From Leptospira ainazelensis (GTDB taxonomy: Bacteria > Spirochaetota > Leptospiria > Leptospirales > Leptospiraceae), in contig NZ_JAFFPT010000077.1 of the NCBI RefSeq assembly GCF_016918785.1, forward strand, positions 1 to 26,171: a stretch of DNA of 26,171 nt, read 5' to 3'. Each line of letters opens with the position of its first letter. Position 1 is the first letter of the stretch. The position numbers and the translations under genes were made by a program. This document shows positions 14,800 to 24,107 of the stretch, one piece after another. The notes beneath the pieces are model-generated. The model saw only the letters and a program-made list of their open reading frames with translations, did no database searches and was not told the origin of the DNA.

Positions 14800-15870
14800 T
14801 TACTTCGGTAATCGTGTGAAGATAAAATCCGCGTAGTCGTTAAAACAACTCGGCGACATGTGTCCCGGATCGCTGAAATCGTCGCAATGATAACCAGGAT
14901 CCTCGTTCATATTCCAAAACGCGGTTCCGGTCGATTGATGCAATCGATCCAATATCGGAATCATAATTTCGTATGGAGTTTTTTCGTCTTTCTCGTTGGT
15001 TAAAACCTTTCTCGTCTTATAGAGTTCAAAGTAAGGACGGGAGACGCGCACCCAGATTGTCGCGTAAGGAACTCCCAATCCTTTTGCGATGGAAATCGCG
15101 TTTTCCTGATTGGACAACATCTTCGGATTGAACGTAAACGGAGTCAGATATGATTTAAAATCCGTATTCGATCTTTTTTTGAGTAATTCCGGCGACAAGA
15201 CGATCTTCGGACTCGAATCGGAGGTTGCACTTCCCCTCTGCTTTTTTAGATTCTCCGTAATTTCGTCCCGAAGTTTGGTATAACCCTTTGCCATCAAACC
15301 CCCGTCCTTTGCACGGGCTCGAATGACGTTCCAACGAGGTCTATTCTTAAGTGTATGAAACAATTTTTTTCCAATATAACCGGTTAGATCGGAGGACGAA
15401 TAACGATCCGCGTGACGAAAAACAAACGAAGGGCTGAGTCCGTAAAACAAGACCTCGTCCAAGGTCAAAACGGAAGAAGAATTGAAGATTTCGATCGATT
15501 CGTCCATCAAGATAAAATCAGGCTTGATTCCTTCGGATTGAAACCGTTCCAACCAAAAAAGATAATAATCGGGAGATCCACCCGGAACCGAAAAATTAAA
15601 CAAAATCCAGTTTGGATATTTTTTCTCTATATAATCGTTTCTAAAAAGAAGGGCTCTGGAATTTCCAAAATAAACCAGAACCTTCTTTCGCTCTTTTTCT
15701 TTGAGATAACCTTTTAGTTCTTCGAATAAAAATTCTTTATGACGAAAGTTGAGATCGGAAAGTGTGAGAGAATAGTACGGCTCTAAAGTCGTGGAACTGA
15801 TCATCTTATCGATGCTAAAGGCAATGATAAAGATGACAAAGGGAACGATTAGAAAACGATTTCGCAACAT
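14800..15870 (-). CDS. DUF1574 SGNH-like protein, partner of the MBOAT gene
   Basis: 356 residues. An N-terminal membrane helix (about 5-24) anchors it, with the rest outside the cytoplasm. GNSRALLF (69-76) resembles SGNH block I with Ser71 as nucleophile. DPGHMS (334-339) supplies the Asp/His pair of block V, as in AlgJ/AlgX-like acetyltransferases. DUF1574 is best known from Leptospira. It starts 9 nt after the MBOAT stop with AGGAAAA as ribosome site. By analogy with alginate and cellulose acetylation, the MBOAT would pass an acyl group across the membrane and this protein would transfer it to a surface glycan. The glycan and acyl group are unknown. Confidence 0.78.
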   Translation of the reverse strand: MLRNRFLIVPFVIFIIAFSIDKMISSTTLEPYYSLTLSDLNFRHKEFLFEELKGYLKEKERKKVLVYFGNSRALLFRNDYIEKKYPNWILFNFSVPGGSPDYYLFWLERFQSEGIKPDFILMDESIEIFNSSSVLTLDEVLFYGLSPSFVFRHADRYSSSDLTGYIGKKLFHTLKNRPRWNVIRARAKDGGLMAKGYTKLRDEITENLKKQRGSATSDSSPKIVLSPELLKKRSNTDFKSYLTPFTFNPKMLSNQENAISIAKGLGVPYATIWVRVSRPYFELYKTRKVLTNEKDEKTPYEIMIPILDRLHQSTGTAFWNMNEDPGYHCDDFSDPGHMSPSCFNDYADFIFTRLPK

Positions 15871-15879
15871 TCAATTTTC

Positions 15880-17367
15880 CTAAAACTTGTAATAGATAAA
15901 CGCGCCCGAATCTTCCGAAAACAAAGCGAGCAGAAAAAGTGTAAGAACTCCTACACACGTAAGGAGCCAAGGATCATACTTTCGAAAACGTTTCCAAAAA
16001 TCGGGAACATACTGAACCCAGTTAAAAAGAACAAGCGCTAAGAATAGATAGAAGAATTTCTCCACATTCTCCATTTGATTGAGAAGAAAAAAAGAATTAC
16101 CGTCCACAAGTCGCCCCGCTTCTCCGATCCAGGCCGTATTTACCGAACTTGAAATTTCCGACTCGATCGAATTCGGAGCATTTTTAAAAATCCCAAGTAC
16201 GTGTTGCACCATCGTGGTCGCGTTATTCGCCCGAAACAATACGGCGCTAAAGGAGAATAATAGAAAGACGGTTACGGCTTTTAAAACTTTTAGAACCGCG
16301 TTTTTTTCCGGAGTTAATTTCCAACCGAGAGTATTCTCCAGATAACGTTCTCCCGCGAGCAAAACTCCCCAATAAAAACCCCAGGCTATAAAAGTATAAT
16401 CCGCTCCGTGCCAAAATCCTCCGATCGTCATCGTAAGAATCAGATTGAGATGGGTTCTCCACTGAGCCGCTCTACTGCCGCCTAACGAGAAATAGATGTA
16501 ATCCCGCAGCCAAAAAGACAACGTTATATGCCATCTCTGCCAGAGTTCCCTTCCGCTTAAGGAAAAGAACGGAGCCTTGAAATTTTCAGGAAGAGAAAAC
16601 CCGAGCAACGCACCCACTCCCCTCGCCATATCCGTAAGACCCGAAAAATCGCAAAAGACCTGAATCGAATAACCGATTCCAGCGAGTATCAAAGATGTGG
16701 AATCGTAAACTTCCGGGTTGGAAAAAATCGGAGAAATTAAACCGGAAGCAGGATCCGCGATCAAAACTTTTTTGACAAGGCCGCTGATCATCAAATAACT
16801 TCCGTTATAGATTTTGTCCCGATCGGGTTCCAAATTTTTTAAGTTCGGAAAAAAATCCCCCGTTCTCATGATCGGCCCCGCGATCAAAACCGGAAAAAAC
16901 AAAACAAAAAGGAAATATCCTTGGATCGAAATGAGTTCGCTTTCCGGATTTCTTCTCGCGTCGACGGCGGCGGCGATCATCTGAAAGCTGTAAAAACTGA
17001 TCGCAAGCGGAAGAATGATGTGAACGATTCCCTGGATCTCTTGAAAGAATGGATAACCCGTAAGATCCGCAAGAACTCTCGAAAAGAAATAGAAGTATTT
17101 AAAAAATCCGAGATTGATACAGTTAAAAAGAACGGCGGCGATCATCCACTTTTTGGAATTCTCGCGATCGAGTTTGATCTTCTTATAAAAAAAGTAATTG
17201 AGAAGAATTACGAAAACGAAGTGAAAGAAAAAAATCCAGGAAAACCAGATATAAAAAAAGGCGCTGGAAAGAATCAAAAAATCGGGACGATTCTTCTTGG
17301 GAATCAACCAATAGATCGTATAAACAACCGCGAAAAAAATCGCAAAGGTAACGGAGTTGAACAGCAC
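15880..17367 (-). CDS. MBOAT O-acyltransferase (AlgI/DltB-like)
   Basis: 495 residues, the usual AlgI length. The start is GTG, preceded by GGAAGGG inside the end of the NYN gene. The start segment MLFNSVTFAIFF and about ten membrane helices are typical. The invariant histidine is His320 in GGFWHGADYTF, and His280 lies in LWQRWHITLSFWLRDY. QVFCDFSGLTDMARG (236-250) is also characteristic. The family transfers acyl groups, in this branch mostly acetyl, across the membrane to a partner protein. It sits between the NYN gene (3-nt gap) and the DUF1574 gene (9-nt gap), so the three are one transcript. Confidence 0.92.
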   Translation of the reverse strand: MLFNSVTFAIFFAVVYTIYWLIPKKNRPDFLILSSAFFYIWFSWIFFFHFVFVILLNYFFYKKIKLDRENSKKWMIAAVLFNCINLGFFKYFYFFSRVLADLTGYPFFQEIQGIVHIILPLAISFYSFQMIAAAVDARRNPESELISIQGYFLFVLFFPVLIAGPIMRTGDFFPNLKNLEPDRDKIYNGSYLMISGLVKKVLIADPASGLISPIFSNPEVYDSTSLILAGIGYSIQVFCDFSGLTDMARGVGALLGFSLPENFKAPFFSLSGRELWQRWHITLSFWLRDYIYFSLGGSRAAQWRTHLNLILTMTIGGFWHGADYTFIAWGFYWGVLLAGERYLENTLGWKLTPEKNAVLKVLKAVTVFLLFSFSAVLFRANNATTMVQHVLGIFKNAPNSIESEISSSVNTAWIGEAGRLVDGNSFFLLNQMENVEKFFYLFLALVLFNWVQYVPDFWKRFRKYDPWLLTCVGVLTLFLLALFSEDSGAFIYYKF

Positions 17368-17370
17368 TGT

Positions 17371-17874
<504 letters not shown>

Positions 17875-17937
17875 GGAATTGTAGTGACCAGAATCCCATT
17901 CTCGTAAATACTGTAAACCAACCTTTCCAGGGAGATT

Positions 17938-18837
<900 letters not shown>

Positions 18838-19007
18838 CCGTCTTACCGACAACCGACTTTTGAAATCCTTCGCTCCTTTCAACCCAAAGTTCTTTCGATT
18901 TTACAAATCCTCTCGGGGTCCAAAACGCCTTGGAATGCGGAGACAAAAACTCAAAAATCGGATAAATGAGATTTTCGATTTTATTCAAAGGGTTCGATAA
19001 AAAACAC

Positions 19008-19035
19008 TTGCGAATCTTTTTCGAACGTTTAAAAT
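19008..19035 (+). promoter_or_regulatory. Candidate sigma-70 promoter of the Mpo1-like gene
   Basis: TTGCGA (19008-19013), 16-bp spacer, TAAAAT (19030-19035). It lies 27 bp before the ATG at 19062, so the leader would be short. AGGAG (19047-19051) is the ribosome site. Confidence 0.5.
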
Positions 19036-19061
19036 TTTTAACCGAGAGGAGTGTTTGATTT

Positions 19062-19553
19062 ATGAAATCCGTAGAAACTTGGTTTGGCGAATACGCCGAC
19101 AGTCACAGAAATCCAATCAATAAAAATATCCATTGGATCTGCGTTCCCTTGATTTACTTTACCGTCATCGGTCTTCTTTGGTCGATTCCGGTTCCTTCTG
19201 TTTTTGCATCCGTTCCCTATTTAAACTTCGCGACCATCGCGTTCGTGTTGGCTTTTGCGTTTTACATTCGACTCTCGCCGGCCCTTGCCTTTGGAATGTT
19301 GCTTCTTACTTCGCTTATGATCTATCTGATCGTTCTTTTACAAGCGACCGTTCTTCCGGTAATGATAGGAACTTACGCGTATGGACTTGTCGATCTTTCG
19401 ATCACAATCTTTGTATTGGCGTGGATCGGACAATTTATCGGCCACAAGATAGAAGGTAAAAAGCCTTCCTTTTTTAAAGACATTCAATTTCTGATGATCG
19501 GACCGATCTGGCTCTTAGGTTTCGTTTATCAAAAACTGAAAATCGCATACTGA
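19062..19553 (+). CDS. Mpo1/DUF962 family membrane protein
   Basis: 163 residues, typical of the family. The opening SHRNPINKNIHWICVPL (14-30) with His15 and His24 and the later QFIGHKIEGKKPSFF (124-138) with His128 are the DUF962 signatures. Four membrane helices lie between and after them. The yeast homologue Mpo1 is an iron-dependent dioxygenase that shortens 2-hydroxy fatty acids; the histidines would bind the iron. In bacteria the substrate is unknown. It has its own promoter-like site and is followed after 112 bp by the TetR gene, so they may be separately controlled. Confidence 0.85.
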   Translation: MKSVETWFGEYADSHRNPINKNIHWICVPLIYFTVIGLLWSIPVPSVFASVPYLNFATIAFVLAFAFYIRLSPALAFGMLLLTSLMIYLIVLLQATVLPVMIGTYAYGLVDLSITIFVLAWIGQFIGHKIEGKKPSFFKDIQFLMIGPIWLLGFVYQKLKIAY

Positions 19554-19573
19554 TCGTTTCAGTCGATCTCTTC

Positions 19574-19618
19574 GGAATCGTTTCCACCCAATCTTCTTGA
19601 CCGGTGGAAGCGCTTCCA
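19574..19618. promoter_or_regulatory. Paired palindromes before the TetR gene, candidate operators
   Basis: TGGAAGCGCTTCCA (19605-19618) is a perfect 14-bp palindrome. A weaker relative, GGAATCGTTTCC (19574-19585), lies 32 bp upstream centre to centre, close to three helical turns. TTGACC (19597-19602), a possible -35, sits between them. The arrangement suits autoregulation by the TetR protein encoded just downstream. Confidence 0.5.
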
Positions 19619-19665
19619 TCATCACGTATACGAGTTGTGGATAAAAAATAGATCGAGGGGTTCCA

Positions 19666-20244
19666 ATGCCAAAGATAGTCAATCACGAAAAATACAAAAT
19701 AGAAATTCTATCCAAGTGTGTGGATATCCTCGCAAGAAGGGGATATTCTGCGGTTTCCATGAGAGAAATTGCAACCGAGTTGGATGTTTCCACCGGAACT
19801 CTCTATCACTACTTCGCGACCAAAGAGGATATTTTTAAAGAATTGGTGAAGTTCGTCCTTATGAAGGACATAGAAGAATTACAACTCTACTCAAAGGGCA
19901 ATCCCGGGCAGACGCTTGAAACCAGAGTCGATTCTCTTTTTCAGATGATCCAATCGAGAGAATCCTATTTTCAAAATCTGCTCTACATCATTTGCGACGT
20001 TTCCAGACTCAAAAATCACGAGGAAGAAAAAGTTCTGATCGCCGACGCGATGAAAGAATACGTGAACATCATCACAAAACATCTAGGAGTTACAAATCCG
20101 ACCTTAAATCGGATTTTGATCAGCGTAATTTTAGGAACCGTGGTTCAAAGAATCGTAGACGGAGAGGCGATCAGCTTAGGCGACACCTCGGAAGTCATCA
20201 AAGATTTTATGGCGGTGATTCTTTCCAATTCCTTTACATTCTAA
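19666..20244 (+). CDS. TetR family transcriptional regulator
   Basis: 192 residues, standard size; GAGGGG precedes the ATG. The N-terminal helix-turn-helix (about 13-57) has the family pattern: ILARRGYSAVSMREIATELD then VSTGTLYHYFATKEDIFKEL. The C-terminal ligand domain (about 70-192) is helical and unassigned. TetR proteins are usually repressors released by a small molecule. Candidate targets in sight are its own leader (paired palindromes at 19574-19618), the Mpo1-like gene and glpD, whose stop lies 2 bp beyond this stop on the other strand. Confidence 0.92.
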   Translation: MPKIVNHEKYKIEILSKCVDILARRGYSAVSMREIATELDVSTGTLYHYFATKEDIFKELVKFVLMKDIEELQLYSKGNPGQTLETRVDSLFQMIQSRESYFQNLLYIICDVSRLKNHEEEKVLIADAMKEYVNIITKHLGVTNPTLNRILISVILGTVVQRIVDGEAISLGDTSEVIKDFMAVILSNSFTF

Positions 20245-20246
20245 AC

Positions 20247-21899
20247 TCAAAAAATCCGATATCGCTCTAACACTGCCTTTGTTTCTTTTTGAATCCGACT
20301 CGGATTCCACTTGAGATTTTTAGCAAGGGAACGAATCAAACGGTTCGTTTCCTTTTCTTCGGGAAGCCCCGGAACTCCGACTCCGGACCTACGGAAGAAA
20401 AAATCGGTAGCAAATCGAATGTCTTCCCTTCCCGCGATAAATTTCAATTCGCTTTCAAAGAATTTTTCCCCATTCTGCAAAGTATAAAATTCTTCTTGGG
20501 AACCGCTTTTAGAAAGAATGGAATACGACTGGGATCCGTAACGTGCCGCAACGGTTTCAACCAATTCTCCTCTTAACTTTGGAAATTTTCGACTCAAATC
20601 GTTTATCAAGGAAGAAAGATCCGAATAGTCTCCGGTCGCAGGAGGAATAATTTCGGTTTCACAGGCTCGATATTCTCCGGGTAAAAATTCCACAATCTTG
20701 TTAACCACCGCTTCGCCGACGGCTCGGCTCGTTGTGTATTTACCTCCCATCGCGGTAAAAAATCCGGGGAACCCGGCGTCCTTGTGATCAAAGATCTCGG
20801 TCTTTCGGGATGCGTTGTAAGTGGAGGTCTTTTCGCTCGGATCTTCCACCAAAGGTCTCAAACCACCGTAATAAAAATCCACGTCCTGAAGCGTTAGATC
20901 CGTATAACCAAAGGAAAAGTTGACTTCGCTTAACAAATCTTCGATATCCTTTTTGGTCACTCGAAATGCGTCCGGATTATCAGGATACTCGGTGTCCGTC
21001 GTACCGATGATCGTTTTATTTCTCCAAGGAATGATGAAAATATGGGTTCCGTCTTTTTTTTTGGTAACGATCGTTTTGTCTCCGCAGATCTTTCGTGTGA
21101 CGACGTGGATCCCCTTGGAACGAACCAAATTTTTATCGGCAGGTACTCCCGCCAGGGATTCGACAAAATCAGCCCAAGGGCCGGCGGCATTGACTACACA
21201 TTTCGTTCGGAAAGAACTTTCTTTACCGGTTAACTTGTCTTTGGCGACGACTTGATAGGTGGAATCGTTATTGCGCGTTATGGAAATGACTTCCGTATAA
21301 TTTTTAGCCTCAGCTCCTTTTTCCCTTGCGGAGAAGATAAATTCGGAAGTATGGCGTTCCGGATTGAGATTGAGATAATCGTAGTAAAGATAAGAACCTT
21401 TTAGTTTTGCCCTTTCCAGTGTCGGGGATTCCATGATAGTCTGTTCTTTCGATAAAAAGCTGTATTTTGGAATCAAACGGTCTTCCGAAATATTCTGATT
21501 ACGATCAAAAGACAAGGCGTTGTACATTTCCATTCCGAGTTTCAAAACAATTCTTTCCGCTTGAGAATACACGGGCACAAGAAAACCCATCGTCTGCACG
21601 GCGTTTGGCGTGATTCTGGCGAGAGTGGCTCGTTCTCGAAGAGACTCGCGAACTAGACTCAATTCAAAATTTTTTAAATAACGTAAACCGCCGTGGATCA
21701 GTTTAGAAGTGGCCTGACTTGTTCCGGACGCGTAGTCGTTTTTTTCCAACAAAATCGATTTCAAACCTCGTAACGTCGCATCCCAAAGAACGTTTGCGCC
21801 GGTAATTCCCCCGCCGACAATCAAAAGATCGTATACGGAAGAAGTAGAGCCTTTAGAAACAATTGATTTGGTAGAAGTTGACTTTGTTTTTGTTGCCAT
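20247..21899 (-). CDS. glpD: FAD-dependent glycerol-3-phosphate dehydrogenase
   Basis: 550 residues from the ATG at 21899. A TTG 36 nt upstream is open but adds a tail without support. The Rossmann FAD motif is VGGGITG (28-34). GTSQATSKLIHGGLRYL (59-75) is the family signature, and the C-terminal DAO_C part follows. It oxidises glycerol-3-phosphate to DHAP and passes electrons to quinones at the membrane. The first 21 residues are a Ser/Thr/Lys-rich extension without similarity to the core. The gene is transcribed toward the TetR gene and divergently from the phosphatase gene (about 150 bp between starts). No glycerol transporter or kinase gene is adjacent. Confidence 0.93.
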   Translation of the reverse strand: MATKTKSTSTKSIVSKGSTSSVYDLLIVGGGITGANVLWDATLRGLKSILLEKNDYASGTSQATSKLIHGGLRYLKNFELSLVRESLRERATLARITPNAVQTMGFLVPVYSQAERIVLKLGMEMYNALSFDRNQNISEDRLIPKYSFLSKEQTIMESPTLERAKLKGSYLYYDYLNLNPERHTSEFIFSAREKGAEAKNYTEVISITRNNDSTYQVVAKDKLTGKESSFRTKCVVNAAGPWADFVESLAGVPADKNLVRSKGIHVVTRKICGDKTIVTKKKDGTHIFIIPWRNKTIIGTTDTEYPDNPDAFRVTKKDIEDLLSEVNFSFGYTDLTLQDVDFYYGGLRPLVEDPSEKTSTYNASRKTEIFDHKDAGFPGFFTAMGGKYTTSRAVGEAVVNKIVEFLPGEYRACETEIIPPATGDYSDLSSLINDLSRKFPKLRGELVETVAARYGSQSYSILSKSGSQEEFYTLQNGEKFFESELKFIAGREDIRFATDFFFRRSGVGVPGLPEEKETNRLIRSLAKNLKWNPSRIQKETKAVLERYRIF

Positions 21900-22046
21900 A
21901 ACTAGTATTGATTTTTTTAAAAATGGCGGGGTCAATCGCTTTTAGCCGGATCCCGAAAAATCAAGAATTTTATAAAATGATATTAGAGTGTATAAATCCG
22001 AAAACCTGATTGAAAAAATACGAAATGAAGTAACCTTAGGGATACG

Positions 22047-24017
22047 ATGCCCTTGATCCAAACTGTCAAAAAGTATTTCCGACTTTTCTTTGATATTCAT
22101 GAGGATAGAATCCGTTACGCGAAAGAATACGTGGACGATCTCCACAGACAAGCTCGGCTTCTCCATTATCCAGGATCGATCATCGGAACTTTTGTCTGGT
22201 TGGGTTTCGCGTTAGACACCGATCGAAAACTTCATCCTGAATTTCCGGAACTATTCTACTTTCGAATCGGATTGAGTCTGCTCAGCGTCTTCTTTTTGAT
22301 TTCGATAGCGATTGATCGGTTTGTCGGTACTCGTCTGCGAGGAAAAGGATTGGAATGGGCCTACATCGTATTCGTCTATCTTTTAAACGTAACCGCTTTT
22401 TTTACAGGGAGAATTGCAGACGACCCGAATTACGTTTCCGGACTTCAGATCGTTGTGATGTCCATGGTCTTTATGCCCTTTCCAAGGAGGATTTTGATTC
22501 TACTCTATTCCTTTTCCATTCTCAGTTTTTTGGCGGCGGTTTTTTTATATCGCCCGAATCTTTCCACCGATCAGGCTTCCTATTCCATGCAGAATCTTGC
22601 AATCAGCTACCTCCTCGGTTTTTTCAGCGGTTTTATCGTAGAGCGGTATCGATTTTCCAACTTCGTGAGTCATTTCAAAATTTTGGAAAAAAACCGGGAA
22701 ATTTCGGAGAACATGGAACAGATCCAAGGATTGAAGGAAAAACAAGACGGGGATTACTTTCTTACCTCTCTCCTTTTGGATCCGTTGATCGCAAAAAAAA
22801 CCGAGACCGGTGCGGTCCAAATCGATTTCGCCTTAAACCAATATAAAAAATTCCAGTTTAGAGAAAAAGAATACGAATTGGGTGGAGATTATCTCAGCGC
22901 TTACGATCTGACTCTTCAAGGAAAAAAATTCAAAGCGTTTATCAACGGCGATGCGATGGGGAAATCGATCCAAGGAGCCGGCGGAGCTTTGGTGTTAGGT
23001 GCGGTCTACAATTCGGTAATTATAAGATCTAGAATGGATCCCGATTCCGCAAACCGTTCGCCGGAACGATGGCTGAAGGATTGTTTTACGGATCTTCAAA
23101 AAGTTTTCGAAACCTTTGACGGAAGTATGCTCGTATCCGCAGTTCTCGGTCTTGTGGAAGAAGATACCGGAACATTATACTATTTGAATATAGAACATCC
23201 GTGGTTGGTTCTCTACCGCGACGGTAAGGCCTCCTTTATCGATCCGGAGACCCATTTTTATAAATTGGGAGTGGGAGGAATCAACGGACAAGTGTTTGTC
23301 AAAGTTTTTCAGATGAAATCGGGTGATAAGATTTTCTGCGGTTCCGACGGTAAGGATGATCTTATCCTGGATGCGAACTTCGAAGGAAAGAGAAAGATCA
23401 ACGAAGACGAAACCGAATTCTTACGAAGAGTGGAAGAAGCCGACGGAGAATTGTCCAAAATCGAGGATCTCCTTTTGACGGTAGGGAGTTTTTCGGACGA
23501 CTACAGCCTCTTATCGATCCAATTTTTGGGAAATCCTTCGACTCCAATCCAACAGGATCGATTCTCCAGAGCCAAGAAGGCGGCTCTTTCGAAAGATTTT
23601 GTAGGAGCTCTTACGGTCTATGAAGAATCAAACGGCAAAAACGATCTTTCCTCCGAAGAGCTCAAATTTTTCGCGAGACTTCTGGATAAAGCCGGAAAAG
23701 TCTCCGAAGCTCTTTCCAAAGCGAATCAAGCTCTTACCCAGGATCCGGCGGACCATGAACTTCTCCTCTACACTTCACTCCTTTCCAAAAGAAATTATTC
23801 CCAAACAAAGGATGTTTCACTTCTCCAAAAGGCCGAAGAACTCGGAGAACGATTTCGACTTCGATTTCCCGATCACGTTAAGAATCTGATCCATCTCGCT
23901 GACGTTTACCGACTCCAAGGAAATCGGAACCGAGCTTCCTTTTTGATCCAAAGAGCCGGGGAACTGGAACCCGAAAACGAGCGAGTCAAAGAACTCAAAG
24001 AACTTCTTCATTCTTAA
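22047..24017 (+). CDS. Membrane SpoIIE-type (PP2C) phosphatase with TPR tail
   Basis: 656 residues. Six hydrophobic segments lie at about 42-57, 71-90, 103-120, 132-145, 148-168 and 184-197, followed by a short coiled linker (about 205-233). The phosphatase domain spans about 255-495 with metal ligands in ELGGDYLSA (Asp281), INGDAMGKS (Asp302), FCGSDGKDDL (Asp434) and SFSDDYSLLSI (Asp484). The last 150 residues form TPR-like helices (FVGALTVYEE; ALSKANQALTQDPADHELLL). Relatives dephosphorylate anti-sigma-factor antagonists in partner-switching pathways. No such partner gene is nearby. The start has a modest ribosome site (TAGGGAT). Confidence 0.88.
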   Translation: MPLIQTVKKYFRLFFDIHEDRIRYAKEYVDDLHRQARLLHYPGSIIGTFVWLGFALDTDRKLHPEFPELFYFRIGLSLLSVFFLISIAIDRFVGTRLRGKGLEWAYIVFVYLLNVTAFFTGRIADDPNYVSGLQIVVMSMVFMPFPRRILILLYSFSILSFLAAVFLYRPNLSTDQASYSMQNLAISYLLGFFSGFIVERYRFSNFVSHFKILEKNREISENMEQIQGLKEKQDGDYFLTSLLLDPLIAKKTETGAVQIDFALNQYKKFQFREKEYELGGDYLSAYDLTLQGKKFKAFINGDAMGKSIQGAGGALVLGAVYNSVIIRSRMDPDSANRSPERWLKDCFTDLQKVFETFDGSMLVSAVLGLVEEDTGTLYYLNIEHPWLVLYRDGKASFIDPETHFYKLGVGGINGQVFVKVFQMKSGDKIFCGSDGKDDLILDANFEGKRKINEDETEFLRRVEEADGELSKIEDLLLTVGSFSDDYSLLSIQFLGNPSTPIQQDRFSRAKKAALSKDFVGALTVYEESNGKNDLSSEELKFFARLLDKAGKVSEALSKANQALTQDPADHELLLYTSLLSKRNYSQTKDVSLLQKAEELGERFRLRFPDHVKNLIHLADVYRLQGNRNRASFLIQRAGELEPENERVKELKELLHS

Positions 24018-24107
24018 ACTACCCAGAATTCTGTTGCGAAATTCGATCGAATCCAGATTCTTGTGCTTCGGACAGTTTTATCCTTCCTTCGGAGAATTAG
24101 AAAGAAT

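Noticed and set aside
19636..19644. Exact DnaA-box consensus (TTATCCACA on minus)
   Set aside because: It is a single isolated 9-mer in the TetR leader, with no cluster, no AT-rich unwinding region and no dnaA or dnaN nearby. Such a match is expected occasionally by chance, so no origin is claimed.
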